64,000 nucleotides of DNA from Diadema setosum (GCF_964275005.1 NC_092699.1:18652901-18716900), one strand, 5' to 3'; counted from the first letter of the stretch, positions 1 through 11,498 are shown. Notes: generated from the letters alone by a model not told the origin. Numbers and translations are program-made.

Positions 1-1440
1 ATTATAGAGGAGAAACAAAAAAAAAAAATGAATAAAGGACACATTTGGTACGTGCATCATAAAAGATTACAGCTGAATAAGAATTCATGATATCAACGCA
101 ATCCCGTTGAAATTTGAGGAAATAATAGGCGCAAAAAGGATCTTGAATTCAGTCCTGCATGCCGTGTTGGTTATCAAAACGCATGCACAAATGCGACGAG
201 ATTATCGGGAGAAAAAAAAAAAAAAAAAAACATTTTTACCCTTCTGGTGCGTGCATTACAAAAGATTACATCCGAAGTAATTAATGAAATCGCCACAAAG
301 CTGCTGATATTTGAGGTAGAAATAGGCGCAAAAATGAACGTGAATTCGGCCGTGTATACCTTTGAAGAACGCATGTACGAAATGGGAAGAGATTAGCGGG
401 AGAAAAATAAAGGACACATTTTCATCCCCTTTTGGCGCTTGCATCATATATATAGATTACAGCCGAGTGGTAATTCATGAAAATTTCGCAGTCCCGTTGA
501 AATTTGAGTAAACAATAATAGGCGCAAAAAGAATCTCGAATTCGGCCCTGCATGCAGTGTATAGTTTTGAAAACGCATGCACAAATGCGAAGAGATTATC
601 GGGAGAAAAATAAAGAACGCATTTTCAACCCTTCTGGTGCATGTATCACAAAAGATTACAGCCGAAATAATTAACGAAATATCGCAATCCCGCTGATATT
701 TGATGTAGAAATAGGCGCTAAAAGGAGCGTAAATTCGGCCGTGTCGTATACGCATGTACGAAATGCGAAGAGATTATAGGGAGAAAAATACAGGACACAT
801 TTTCAACCCCTTTTGGCCCGTGCATCTAAAGATTACAGCCGAATAATAATTCATAAAATCATCGCAATCCCGTTGAAGTTTGAGGAAACAATAGGCGCAA
901 AAAGAATCATGATTTTTGGCCGTGTCGTTTATCTTTTAAGAACGCATTTACGGAATGCGAGGAGATTATGGGGAGAAAAATAAAGAACGCATTTTCAACC
1001 ATTCTAGCTGGTGCGTGCATCAATAAAGATTACATCCGAAGTAATTTATGAAATCGTCACAATCCCGCTGACGTTTGAGGTAGAAATAGGCGCAAAAAAG
1101 TATCATGAATTCGGCCGTGTGGTTCATCTTTTAAGAACGCACTTACGAAATTCGAAGAGTTTATCGGGAAAAAATAAAGGACGCATTTTCAACCCCTTTT
1201 GGCGCGTGCATCGTAAAATATTACAGCCGAAGTAATTTATCAAATCGTCACAATCCCGCTAATATTTGAGGTGGAAATAGGCGCAAAAAGGATTGCGAAT
1301 TCGGCCCTGCATGTCGTGTACCTTTTAAGAACGCATGCACAAATGCGAAGAGATTATCGGGAGAAAAATAAAGAACCCCTTGTATCGCGTGCATCAGAAA
1401 ATATCACAGCTAAAATAATTCATTAAATCATCGCAATCCA
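1..1440. repeat. satellite array, about 193-bp units in an A/B alternating pattern
   Basis: The landmark GAGATTATCGGGAGAAAAA recurs at about 198, 389, 592, 770, 962, 1157 and 1350, giving unit lengths of 178-203 bp. The window starts inside an earlier unit. Alternate units differ in the same places: one type has CCCTTCTGGTGCGTGCAT and TTTGAGGTAGAAATAGG, the other CCCCTTTTGGCGCGTGCAT and TTTGAGGAAACAATAGG, although the last units are more mixed. This points to a two-unit higher-order repeat of about 385 bp. The array decays near 1440. Short open frames here are by-products of the repeat. Confidence 0.85.
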
Positions 1441-2783
1441 ACTGACCACCAAGAGCAGGTTACGCAGCAAGTTCGTGCGCTGATGTTTAGAAAAAGTCAC
1501 AAACGCATTTGATACAATCTGATTTTGTTCATTATCATTTTACACTAATTCACAAACAAGCATTCTAATTTTTTCCTGTCTTTATTTTTAAATTTCTTGT
1601 GCAATTAATAATGCAAGTTTAAAAAAAACCCCATTAATCTGTAAAATGTACATGGGGGGGGGGTGTACATCCATAAAAAACAAGAAAATAAGTTTGCAAG
1701 TCATTTAATGTTTTTTATGTTGTCGTTGTTGACCGGTAAATTTTCTGTTCGGACCTGTAAAAAATGGTAAAACGGAGCATTTACCGGTCCGACAGAGACA
1801 GGTCGGACCGGCAGAAAAAATGGGTTAGTGCATGTGCAGCCCTTCACAAGATGGCTACTTTTGCAGCATCCGTTACCAGCTGTCATGGCACCAAAACTGT
1901 TTGGAGTTCAGTTGCCAGCATCTCACTGGAAGGTACTTTTTTGGAGCTGTTTGCAAAATTTAACAAAGATGAACGTTATAAGTGTTTGTTAGTGAGTGTT
2001 TCCTGGCAAGACGAAAATTTGAATGAATCTCTTGGAGTTTTGAGTGCATTGACATGGAAAAAAGGTACCCTGTATTTAGAAAAAAAAAAAAAAAAAAAAA
2101 AAAAAACGACCTACCGACCCTCTTGGGTTTTGACAATTAAGGGCAAACAAACAATTTTTTTTTTTTGGCCTAATGAGTGGACCACAGCCTTCTGTCACTG
2201 CAAAAGAACAGTAACACTTTCCTCGTCCACACCATTGAAATGACCCTAATATGTCTGCACAGACTCATGACGTGCTTAAATCATGAAAATGAATCTCATC
2301 ATCAATTCTGTCCAGGCATATCTCTGCATGTCAATTTTAATTTGAAATATGTTATACTTGTTCTTTTATTGGCACTGTTCTCAATTTAGTGACAAATTAT
2401 GAAAGATAGTGTTCTTCACATTAACGAAAGGAAAGCTTGTCCACTGTGCTTCATATGAGTGTGTTACAGGCTAGACTGAGTGTGCAAATGGGCTGTCTTG
2501 TTTGTATTGAAAATATAGGGGAAATGGCTATTTTTGTTCATTGGGACAGGAAAGCAGTAATAAAGTTGATGATCTTTGTCTGAGATAAATGTTTGCTGAA
2601 GACTTCATTGGACGTCTCCGCATCCATCCTCATTACTAGTTCTCAAGGGCAGACCCCCCCCCCCCCCAAAAAAAAAAAAAAAAAAACTTTGACTATATTC
2701 CTTTTTGGAAGGGAGGAAAGTCAGCTGATGGGAGCATGCTTTAGCTTGATTGTGCATTCTTCATATTTACAAACGTACATGTA
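1441..2783. other. non-coding stretch with homopolymer runs
   Basis: No convincing gene is seen. The stretch holds a G-run near 1652, an inverted-repeat-like patch around 1726-1820 built on ACCGGTCCGAC / GTCGGACCGG, an A-run near 2079-2106 and a C-run followed by an A-run near 2655-2687. A 159-codon open frame over 1764-2243 runs through the poly-A tract and looks accidental. Confidence 0.5.
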
Positions 2784-4197
2784 CAGTCAGACCGCAGCAC
2801 CCGATAATTCGCTCGTATTTATTCAACTCGTATGCAAGCCCGCTCGAGGCTTGCATACGTATTGAGCTGCGGAAGGGGATTTTGTCCTTGGGCTTTCAGC
2901 TACAAAAATACACCTTATATTCACAAATTTGGTATCAAATTCAAGGAAAATATGTAAGCTATCGTCCATACTTGCCAACTAGTAAGATTTTATCAGATTC
3001 AGTAAGATTTTTTACGTAAAAAATTGCAAAATCAGATTTTCTGTCAGAGAAATCAGATTTTAAAAAAATATTTTGAGATGTACCTTTCATGTGTATTTTC
3101 TGAAGATTTGACCGAAAGTAAGATTTTTAACTTCAGTTTTCATATAAAATAAGATTTTTGCAATCCACGAGTAAGATATTTCATCTTGAAATGTTGGCAG
3201 GTATGTATCGTCACATGTTACTCAAGTTATTGTAAATGAAAAATACAGCGTAATTTGAGCTTGAAAAATGATGAAAAAAAGTATTTTGTGTAGTACACGT
3301 TCAAGACGTCAAAAGAATACCAAATTCACCTTGCATCTCAATGAAAATGCATTATTTGGTAGTCCATCTCTTAATCTTTGTATCCATGTAAATATCTTGA
3401 CAATTTGTTGCTTAATCCAGTCAGGAACCAGTAAAATATACATCGATGTCAGTGCTGGTCAGCTTGAAACCATGCAATCTCAAGAGTAAGCTCTCTCATT
3501 GGACAGCGCTTCCATTCAGCGCTTGCATTACGTCATTACGCTGCTATGGTTTCATGCCATGTGCGTGCATAGCGCATGCTTGCATACAGGCACGCTTGTA
3601 GTTCTGTGCTTTGGACAGAAGCTAGAAGCTAGAAGCTTGGTACAGCGCGTGCCAGTCACCAAAATTACACTCATATTCGCGCCACTGTACACTTTGTGTG
3701 GAGCATATTTACGGCTTAGGAGTGAATTTTACAGACATTTCAAAACGGAAAAACTAGTATAAATCATGCTTGCGTCTCCTTTACTCCAATATATGATGAG
3801 CATCTAAGTTTCCTCGCTACAAAAAAGCCAAAATCAGAAACAACAGTTTCTTAATCCGGTCAGGAACCAGAAACAAACTTTAGACGACAAAATCTTCCAT
3901 GAAAAGCAGGTAAAATTTACACAAATGCAACTGATTATACCGTCATGATAAGAACCGATATTATACGCAAATTTGGTATCAAAATTAAGATCAAAGTCTG
4001 GAAAACAACTTACCGTGACTTGTAGCCATGATGAATGTATAGTGTACAAGTCGCTACACTGTGGAAACCATAGCCCTGTCAAACTCTCGCAAAATCTCGC
4101 ACATACGAGACACCTTTCGAACGCAAAGATCGTCAACGAAATCGCTGAATAAATCTTGCCGGATTGGCTCATTAGCATACGTGCTGCGGTCTGACTG
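2784..4197. mobile_element. Tc1/mariner-type TIR element, non-autonomous
   Basis: A perfect 17-bp terminal inverted repeat, CAGTCAGACCGCAGCAC, lies at 2784-2800 and its complement at 4181-4197. Each end is flanked by TA (2782-2783 and 4198-4199), the target duplication typical of Tc1/mariner elements. No transposase can be read inside, so it is probably moved in trans. Its interior holds a nested 239-bp MITE, a perfect 11-bp hairpin around 2831-2859 and diverged direct repeats, such as the TCAGGAACCAG segments near 3420 and 3861. Confidence 0.7.
2967..3205. mobile_element. MITE with CATACYTGCCAAC ends, copy 1 (nested)
   Basis: The element begins CATACTTGCCAAC and ends GTTGGCAGGTATG, a 13-bp inverted repeat with one mismatch. 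A perfect 7-bp target duplication, TATCGTC, flanks it at 2960-2966 and 3206-3212. A near-identical second copy lies at 9956-10200. It sits inside the TA-flanked element at 2784-4197 and so inserted later. It has no coding capacity. Confidence 0.85.
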
Positions 4198-4518
4198 TAT
4201 ATAATGGATATTCTGAAGTACACGTATATTAGAGTGCTTGCTTTGTATTTGCCAGTTTATTGATTGAAAAACCATGGCAGAACTCCTGATCCAGCACATT
4301 TCATTCACCTTTAACCTTTAAGAGAAAGTCATTATACTTTGAAAATAGATATTAGGGAGAAAGCCAACCAAAGTTTCAGTATTAAACTGGATGTAAAAAT
4401 TTAAATAATGTTTACCAGTACATGAATGAAAGCACAAATTTTCAAATTTCTGTACACAATCAACACAATCAAGGTGGTATCCTGTAGACACTGTATTTAG
4501 CAAAACTACTGTAGTCAG

Positions 4519-4923
4519 TCATTTGATAAATGTCACTGGTTCCTGATACAGCTTTGCGTCTTCTTCATTCAAAGTGACTTTCTCACATTTTGTTGAAGGA
4601 ACTGACTTCCTATCTAGTGTGTGAAAGATGAAGAAGAGAGTGCAATGAGTCATCAAGAAAAAAAAGTACAGAAAATTGTGCAACTTAGTGATTTTTAAAT
4701 ATGGATCATCATACAAGGAGATCTTATAGCAAGTACAAATGTAGTGTCACATGGTCTCACGGACTATTAGATGCCCATTACTCACCATTTAGCAAGCTAA
4801 TAATGTACTGATGTTCAGCGAAGCTACAAATACATTGTAAAAGGCAATCTTGTGCCGTTGCTGCAGTTCCTTTGAGAAATGCAGTGAAAGGGATTGTATA
4901 GTTTTCATGGTTTTGGTTGAGAC
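4519..4923 (-). CDS. candidate 3' end of an unrecognised gene (two exons)
   Basis: Two minus-strand open segments join in frame through a canonical intron. The first is 4786-4923 (possibly starting a little further upstream) and ends at a GTGAG donor. The second is 4519-4613, follows a pyrimidine-rich tract ending in AG, and closes with TGA. The joined 77-residue peptide contains AQDCLLQCICSFAEHQYII and ends KLYQEPVTFIK. Phase agreement and the charged composition of the last exon favour a real gene, but I recognise no family and cannot find upstream exons. It lies antisense to the probable upstream part of MEPCE. A chance pair of open segments remains possible. Confidence 0.3.
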
Positions 4924-5102
4924 CTATCATCAGTTTTCTAACATTTTTTGGGTGAGATAATGAGAAACCTCTTATGAAATGTGAAAAATTCCAAGAGGAA
5001 TTCAATGTTTATTTGAGAAAAATCAGTTTTGAAATGGCAGAGATATCCAAAATAAAGCGATCTTTAGAAAAGGTGGGATCCATCTTTTATTACAATTCCT
5101 TT

Positions 5103-6200
5103 GTTATGCCTCCGCTACGAAGGCATTATTTTTTCGGTTGTCCATCCGTCCGTAATGAATTTGTGGACAGTGCAACTTAAAAACCTTTTGAGGTATCCTA
5201 ATTGAACTTGGCATGTATGTGTATTAGGGGGTGAAATTGTGCCTATCAACTTTTGGGTGCACATGCTCAAGGTCAAAGGACAGGTCAAGGTCAAATGCTC
5301 AAAATTTCACTATTTCCCCCATATCTATGCCATGCCAGAAGATATGTTATTGAAACTTAGTGTATACATGTATTACCCAATTAAGATTCTCTGGTGAAAG
5401 TTTGGGGTCATGAGGTCAAAGGTCAAGTAAAAATGTTAACATTTCACCTTTTTCTCCATATCGTGGAAATGGTTCAAGATATCTTCATGGAACATAGTAC
5501 ACATATATATGCATGCACTGACTGGCAGTGATTATCTAGAGAATTTTGGGTTCATGGGGTCAAAGGTCAGGAGTCAAAGGTCATGGGTAACATTTCAAAA
5601 TTTCACTATTTCCCTCATATTTATGCAATGCCTGCTGGATTATTATTATTTTTTTTTTTACGTGGTGTGTGCATACATTTAACCCAATAGAGATTCTCTG
5701 GGAAGTTGTTTGGGTTTTTTTGCCGAAAGATCCAAGGTCAAAAGGTCAAAGATCAAGTGAAAGTGCTGAACTTTACTTCCTCCTCCATATCTTGGAAGTG
5801 GCTCAAGTTATCTTGAAACTTGCCTGACAATGATTCTCTTATGAATTTTAGGGTCAAAGGTCAAAGGCCAGGTGAAAATGGTAACAATTTACTATTCAAT
5901 ACAGAAAATGCACTTTTTCTCCGTACCTTGAAAATGACTCAATGCATAAACTTATGAAAGGGTCAAAGTCAAGTAAAAGTCCTAAAATCCCCAAATACAT
6001 GCTCTCCCATTCATCCAAATAAACCTAGGTCAAGGAAGGTGAACATTCAACACATTTGTGACAAACATGTCATTTTAATATTTTGCCAGTTTTGTGAAAA
6101 TGTAATCACACATTGTCCACATAGTATGTGCTATAGACCTAGTAGGAGACTCGTGCATTATGGCGGAGGCATACCAGTCGCCATAGCGACATTTCTAACT
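5103..6200 (-). mobile_element. Helentron/pearl-like element with AGGTCA-rich internal repeats
   Basis: One end reads GTTATGCCTCCGCTACGAAGG and the other GCGGAGGCATACC followed by GTCGCCATAGCGACATTTCTA. The reverse complement of that right end matches the left end of the element at 19219-20079, so the two belong to one superfamily. The core holds about six diverged units of roughly 110-175 bp, each with text like GGTCAAAGGTCAAGTGAAAATG followed by TTTCTCCATATCTTGGAA. A terminal hairpin plus central satellite resembles the pearl/HINE elements of marine invertebrates, which are non-autonomous Helentrons. No Rep/helicase frame is present. The family name is inference. Confidence 0.6.
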
Positions 6201-6936
6201 TTGTTTTTGGATGTCTCAGCCATTCCAAAAACAATTTTCATCAAATAAACTTTTAATTCCTCTTAGATTGGTATACTCTGTACTATTTCATAAGTGGTTT
6301 CTTGTTATCTCGCAAAACGTTTAAAGCCCAATCCTCATCTCCACCAATACTATACCATCCCTTTAATGTAGCCTAATTAGGAAGTGTTGTGCCATCGTCA
6401 AATTCCCATGAAGTAAAAGGTAAGATGGCAGCTTCCAAATATTCTCATGAGGATGGGCTAATGAGCATAATAAAACCATTTTGTGGAAAGGAAGGGGTGC
6501 TTCAGGCAGGGTAAAATTAAGGGACATTAAAAAAATATATTTTGAAATTAGTCCATTGCATTGATTTTGCTTTGAATATGAGTTTTCATTTTTGCTCCTA
6601 TAGTTACTTAACATAAGAAAGCATCCATGGATGTTTCTTGCAGATATACAAGCTGAAGCAAAAAATTCTCATACATGTTGCTCTTCTGTACATACATTGT
6701 TACCTGCATTGTTCATCTTTTCCCGTACTGATGACTTCTTGCACTTGTACCTTTATATGTGAATGAGATGCATTTAAAGCTCTGTACTTATTCAGGCTTG
6801 TCCCCACCCTTCCACCAATGCTGCCATTCATATAATGTCGTTTAAACAAATGCTAGCAGTAGCTGTTGCCAACATGTGGCATGGGGGGGGGGGGGGGGTC
6901 CTTGACAGATTTACTCAGTTCTGTATGCTTCAAGTA
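6201..6936. other. non-coding stretch
   Basis: I see no gene. The stretch is AT-rich, with short ORFs that lack splice context and a G-run near 6883-6898. Confidence 0.4.
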
Positions 6937-7177
6937 CTGTATACGCCATATATTTCGTGAGTCTAAATTTTCACGAATCGAGACTTTACAACAATTTCGC
7001 GAGTGGTTGAATTTGCGATTGTGGAGTCCTGTACTGAACGGGGAAATGTATACGCGTACGTCACATTCATATTGGCATTAGAGTCAATATTTTTTGCATG
7101 CTTTTAATTTCGCGAATAGCAGCTGACTCACGAAATTTGCGAAAATAAAAACCTCGCAAAATATTCTGCGTATACAG
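6937..7177. mobile_element. TA-flanked CTGTA...TACAG MITE, copy 1
   Basis: Terminal inverted repeats CTGTATACGC / GCGTATACAG are perfect over 10 bp, and TA flanks both ends (6935-6936 and 7178-7179). The interior is rich in TTTCGCGA-like words, as in the other family members at 13192, 16808, 47416 and 57016. The ends and TA duplication fit a non-autonomous Tc1/mariner element. Confidence 0.75.
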
Positions 7178-7728
7178 TAATTATTTGTGTACTTTGTAGA
7201 TGCATTTCATGATCTGACATGAATTTAAATTTTCATGATCTTGCATGATCAAACACAGTCTGAGATAACTGAAAAGATGACAAGGAGGTAGAGACCTATC
7301 CTCGCAGTTGGTCGATCACTAAGAACTTGATACAAAATATTCTTGTACAATGTAAGTATTAAGCAAGCACCTTTCATTGAACAATTCTGAAAGAAGTTAG
7401 ATGATCAATTGCATAGAAACTACAGCACCTCTGAGACATGATTATAAACTAGCAAAACAATGGTGGTAATACTCTGGAATGTCTTTATTTCTTTACCAAT
7501 CATAGCATCAGTATAATGAACATTTCAGTTCTAAGTCCGTATATTATACAGTGTACATGTACATGTACGGTAACATCAGGAGTGCATTTGAATTCAGCAC
7601 CTGCATGAACAGAAATTAATGCTTTAAAGCACTGTGTCATTTCTGGCTGAGTTTCTCAAGTTATTCTGTCATCTGTCTTTTCCCCTGTACATATATTTTA
7701 GATGTCATGCACTGGACTCCCGTTATAA

Positions 7729-7897
7729 CAAAGTCCTCTGGGACCGGCAGTTTTCTTTTGTTGTATCAAACTTTTGTTGCAACTGAACAAATTAACAATA
7801 AATAAATACATAGAGCCAATAATGTTGCGGGTTAATTTTTATTTCGTTGTAACCGGAGTTTCGTTACAACCGTGTTCATTATAACAGTATTGCACTG
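7729..7897. mobile_element. CCCGTTATAAC-type MITE, diverged copy
   Basis: The left end reads TGGACTCCCGTTATAACAAAG and the right end, complemented, contains a matching CTGTTATAATGAACACGG. The whole segment aligns by eye with the better preserved copy at 29653-29838, including the shared GGGACCGGCAGTTTTC segment. It is non-coding. Confidence 0.65.
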
Positions 7898-8607
7898 TAC
7901 CTTCATCCATTTCTTTATAACATATCTCCAAAATATCTCTGAAGAATTCCATTTTGTGAACTTGGTACAAGCCTATTTGTGACAAATGAGGAACTGGGAT
8001 TTTATTGGTTTTATTTCATGTTAAATGCAGTGAAAGTCCAGGTCAACTTCTACGCAGCTACTCAAGACTAGTATTAAGTCTAACGTACCTCTACTTTGCT
8101 GCCTTTTTTCTCTTTTTCTCTTTTTCTTTTTTCGCAAACTTATTTGTGTTATTTGTATACCATAATTGGAAATGATTTGTGTTTGTATGCCAATAGTTGA
8201 TATCAATAAAACATATAAAGAAAAAAAGTCTGACAGAATTCCATAGAATTGTTATTGAAAACAATTTGACAGAATGTTTCTGTGGTTAGAATTGATGGGT
8301 TGTGTGGTTGTCAGATATCAAGGTCAAAATCTGATGGCACTGTTAACATGACTCAAGGAACATTTCACCCAAACTTAGACATAGATACAATATGCACAGC
8401 AAGTACTTACAGTACACTAGCAAATTGTTTGTTGTTTATTTTTTAGACTGAAATTCATCAAATGTTATGGAGTCAAGATCACAGTCACTTTTTTCTTTGA
8501 TTTATTACTAGTTACTCACTTTGTCTGTACTACCGTTAATAATGAGTTTAGACTTCCATGCTCATTATTTGCTGACCAGTGCCATTTGTGGTTTTCGAAT
8601 GTACCCT

Positions 8608-8779
8608 GGGGGGTGTTTCATAAAGCTGTTCGTAAAGTTATGAATAACTTACAAGCGACTGGTGATCAGTTCTGATGTGCTACACTTATCAGAATTTCCA
8701 TAATTCAGCACAAGAACTGATGACCAGTCACTCATAAGTCGTTCGTAACTTTGCAAACAGCTTTATGAAACAGGGCCCT
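8608..8779. mobile_element. palindromic MITE with TTTCATAAAGC ends
   Basis: The segment folds on itself: GTGTTTCATAAAGCTGTT at the left pairs with AACAGCTTTATGAAACA at the right, and inner parts such as CTGGTGATCAGTTCT / AGAACTGATGACCAG also pair. It is a short non-coding inverted-repeat element of a kind repeated at 28563 and 34189. Confidence 0.65.
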
Positions 8780-9220
8780 GGTGGGCAGCGAATGAATCGG
8801 GCCACTCATGAGTTCCCGTGCTAGTGGGTCTTTAAATTTCACTGTTTTTGTATGACTAGGACTGGGTAAGTGATGCGCTGATTGCATTGAGTGCAAAATC
8901 TGGTAAATGTCAGGGGTAAAAGTGTCCTATTACATTTTGAAATTTTGCTCTCTAAGCCCTGACCTAAACAGTATGTGGCGTATGATTAGTATAAGTGGTA
9001 CAGCTTGAATCATTTGAATGCTAGTTCATAGTCTCATTTTTGAGAGATGTAGCAAAAATCATTTCTTCAGTACAAGTATACTCCGGTTATGTAGTAGCAC
9101 ATCCATTGATTTTTGCACTCCTCTATGTTGAGTTTACTGTCTTTTCATTATTGATGTGAGTATGATTAAATCTTGCTTCATTTTTTTTTTCTCTGTGTGT
9201 GTATATCTACATCGTATTAG

Positions 9221-11498
9221 GAAACCACATTTCAGCACTACGAACAGATTGTCTTCAAGCCACATCTGTTCAAGGAGTACTTGTTGTCTAAAGAAGTGGG
9301 CTTTGCCAGCTGTGAGGTGATTGGCACACCGCTCAACAAATCCAAAGGTGCAGTATCAGATAAAGCATGAGCAGCCACTTGTTTGCATGGTGTACTTTTA
9401 TGTGTGTGTTTATGTAGTTTTTGAGATTGCATCTCTTTATTACAGGTCTCTCTTCTCTGTTCACATGTTTTAGTCATTAGAAACATAGAATGTGATAGGC
9501 AGGGCTCGACATTAGTGATGGTACAGGGCCACTAAAAATTGATGTTGGGCCACCGAACTTTCAAAGAGCATATTTTTTTTGGTGGCTCAATTGGGCAACT
9601 AAGATTCTAAAGAGATTGCTGTTTCATTTTTTTCATTGCCACTACACTTCGTCAGTTGAGAATGATAAGGGTGTTACACCCATAGTGTCCGGGACAACTT
9701 AACGCCCTTCTCATTCTCAACAGACGATGTCTTCTTTTACAATTTCAAAGACTTCTCTTTAATAATTCTTCATTTTGTTTTGTTTTAAAGTGTACATTAG
9801 CACCATGTAGTACTGGTTTTATTCGCTTGATCAGTTATTCTTTCAACCTGTAACTGCTATGTATGCAACCCTCAAGCTTCCTTCCTAAAGCACAGGCAGC
9901 ATGAAGTCTGTCAAAATTTTTTGATCATCAGCAGCGTTCTGCTTTCAAACAGTTGCATACTTGCCAACTAGTAAGATTTTATCAGATTCAGTAAGATTTT
10001 TTACGTTAAAAATAGCAAAATCAGATTTTCTGTCAGAGAAATCAGATTTTTTAAAAATATTTAGATATACCTTTCATGTGTATTTTCTGAAGATTTGACC
10101 GAAAGTAAGATTTTTAACTTCAGTTTGCATAGAAAATAAGATTTTTGCAATCCGCGAGTAAGATACGGATGTATTTCATCTTGAAATGTTGGCAGGTATG
10201 CAGTTGGAGATGAGAGGCCATAAAATGTAGCAAATCCCAAGAAAAATCAGGTTGCTCCTACCACATACTCTCCTTATATAATTTGCAACTTGTGAATGAC
10301 CCTCCATCCTTTGCTCCTTAGTCTAACATAATATACTGAGTGAAATGAGGTATCATTATAATTCTTCCATGTTTTTGTTATTTGTATGTGTTAATGTTCG
10401 AGATTATGAGGGCCTGAAAACATTGCATTGTTTTTCTGCCATTTCATGCTATATCTCCCTCTTTAAAATGTTATATTTGTGCAGGGGTTGACACAATTTC
10501 CCACCATGGATAAATTGACAGAATGGTAGGATGTGTTCTGTTGTGATATTCCAACTACAAATTACTCTGCCTCACTCAGTATAAACAGCATTTAACATGG
10601 TAGACATTTTGACATATTTCGAGGAAGCTGATGATATTTTTGAGATAGATATATTATACTCACTTTTCTCTCTTTGTTTTTGCTCCTTCTCTATTTATTT
10701 GAAAATTCTGCAGGTTTCCGTCGGCCCATACTGATGTTCACCAAGCTCCAGGCTGGCAGTCGTCCAGTAAGCCAGCTGCCCTCGCCAGAGAGGGTATCCA
10801 CAACTACCAGTGACTCCGCCCAAGGCTCTCAGGCTCTGTCAAGGAGGCAACAGCAGGAGAGGAACAGGGACTCATCCTCCAGGGATCACCGGGGCCGCCA
10901 CGAGATGCGCTCCTCGAGGTCATCCTGGGATTGGCACGGGAGGAGGAGCAGAGAAGGGAAGATACCAGAGAGAAAGAAATCACACACTTCATCCCGAGCG
11001 GGGACCAGCAGCAGGCTGGCTCACGGAGGAACGGACGCACAGAAGAAACGGAGAGTATCACGTGAGCATGGGCACGATGCCATGGCCTTGAAGGACGAGG
11101 AAGAGAAGGACAAAGGAGGGAAAGATGAAGAAAGGAAGGATGAAGGGGAGGACAAAGGAGGGAAGAATGGAAAAGGGAAGGATAAAGGAGGGAAGGATGA
11201 AGGAAAGGCCAAATCAGAGAGAAGTATGGACACCAGTGACAATCTGCCTCCAGACGAGAGGATGAAAGCAGCTGATGGGATACAGGATCACGTCATGCCC
11301 GAGGAGGGTATGAAAACAATAGAGGAAACCAAAAGTAACCATGGTGATATTGGCAGTCTTCCTCCTGGTGGCTTAATCCAGCAGGCAGAAGACAAGCCCC
11401 AAGGTGAATCTACTATTGATGCTGCATCAACAGAAGAATCTGTGATGGCAACAAAAGAGCAGAGCACGGTGGAGGATGAAGTACACCTCCAGAATTAA
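9221..11498 (+). CDS. MEPCE: 7SK snRNA methylphosphate capping enzyme, last two exons
   Basis: The exons are 9221-9347 and 10714-11498. They join in phase through a GT-AG intron, after AAAG and before GTTTCCGT, and end at TAA 11496-11498. The first encodes YEQIVFKPHLFKEYLLSKEV followed by GFASCEVIGTP, and the junction reads NKSKGFRRPILMFTK. Human MEPCE has the same block (KPEQFSSYLTSPDVGFSSYE, then NTSKGFQRPVYLF) at the very end of its SAM-dependent methyltransferase domain. The enzyme adds a gamma-monomethyl cap to 7SK RNA and stays in the 7SK ribonucleoprotein that controls P-TEFb. Human MEPCE stops a few residues after this block. Here the frame runs on for about 245 residues, rich in Arg/Ser and then in Lys, Glu, Asp and Gly, with KDKGGKDEG-like repeats. 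The catalytic part and start lie before the window or were not found. The extension is seen; its function is unknown. Confidence 0.85.
9501..9620. mobile_element. fragment of the CAGGGCTCGACATTA repeat
   Basis: The text AGGGCTCGACATTAGTGATGG, then GGGCCACTAAAAATTGATG and GGTGGCTCAATTGGGCAACTAA, matches the left part of the fuller element at 12035-12267. Only one end is present here. Directly after it, 9653-9722 forms a separate hairpin (GTTGAGAATGATAAGGGTG / CGCCCTTCTCATTCTCAAC). Confidence 0.5.
9956..10200. mobile_element. MITE with CATACYTGCCAAC ends, copy 2
   Basis: This is a near-identical copy of the element at 2967-3205, with the same ends. The flanking 6-bp duplication CAGTTG lies at 9950-9955 and 10201-10206. 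It differs by a short insertion (TACGGATG-like) near its right end. It lies within the last MEPCE intron in the transcript orientation. Confidence 0.85.

Noticed and set aside
1-1440. Satellite units as a CRISPR-like array
   Set aside because: Units of about 193 bp diverge along their whole length with no short identical repeat and unique spacer pattern, and the DNA is eukaryotic.
10674-10713. ATG at 10674 as the start of a 274-residue protein
   Set aside because: The ATG lies in the intron before a clear acceptor (TCTGCAG). The sequence after it continues the MEPCE frame from 9347, so this is an internal terminal exon.
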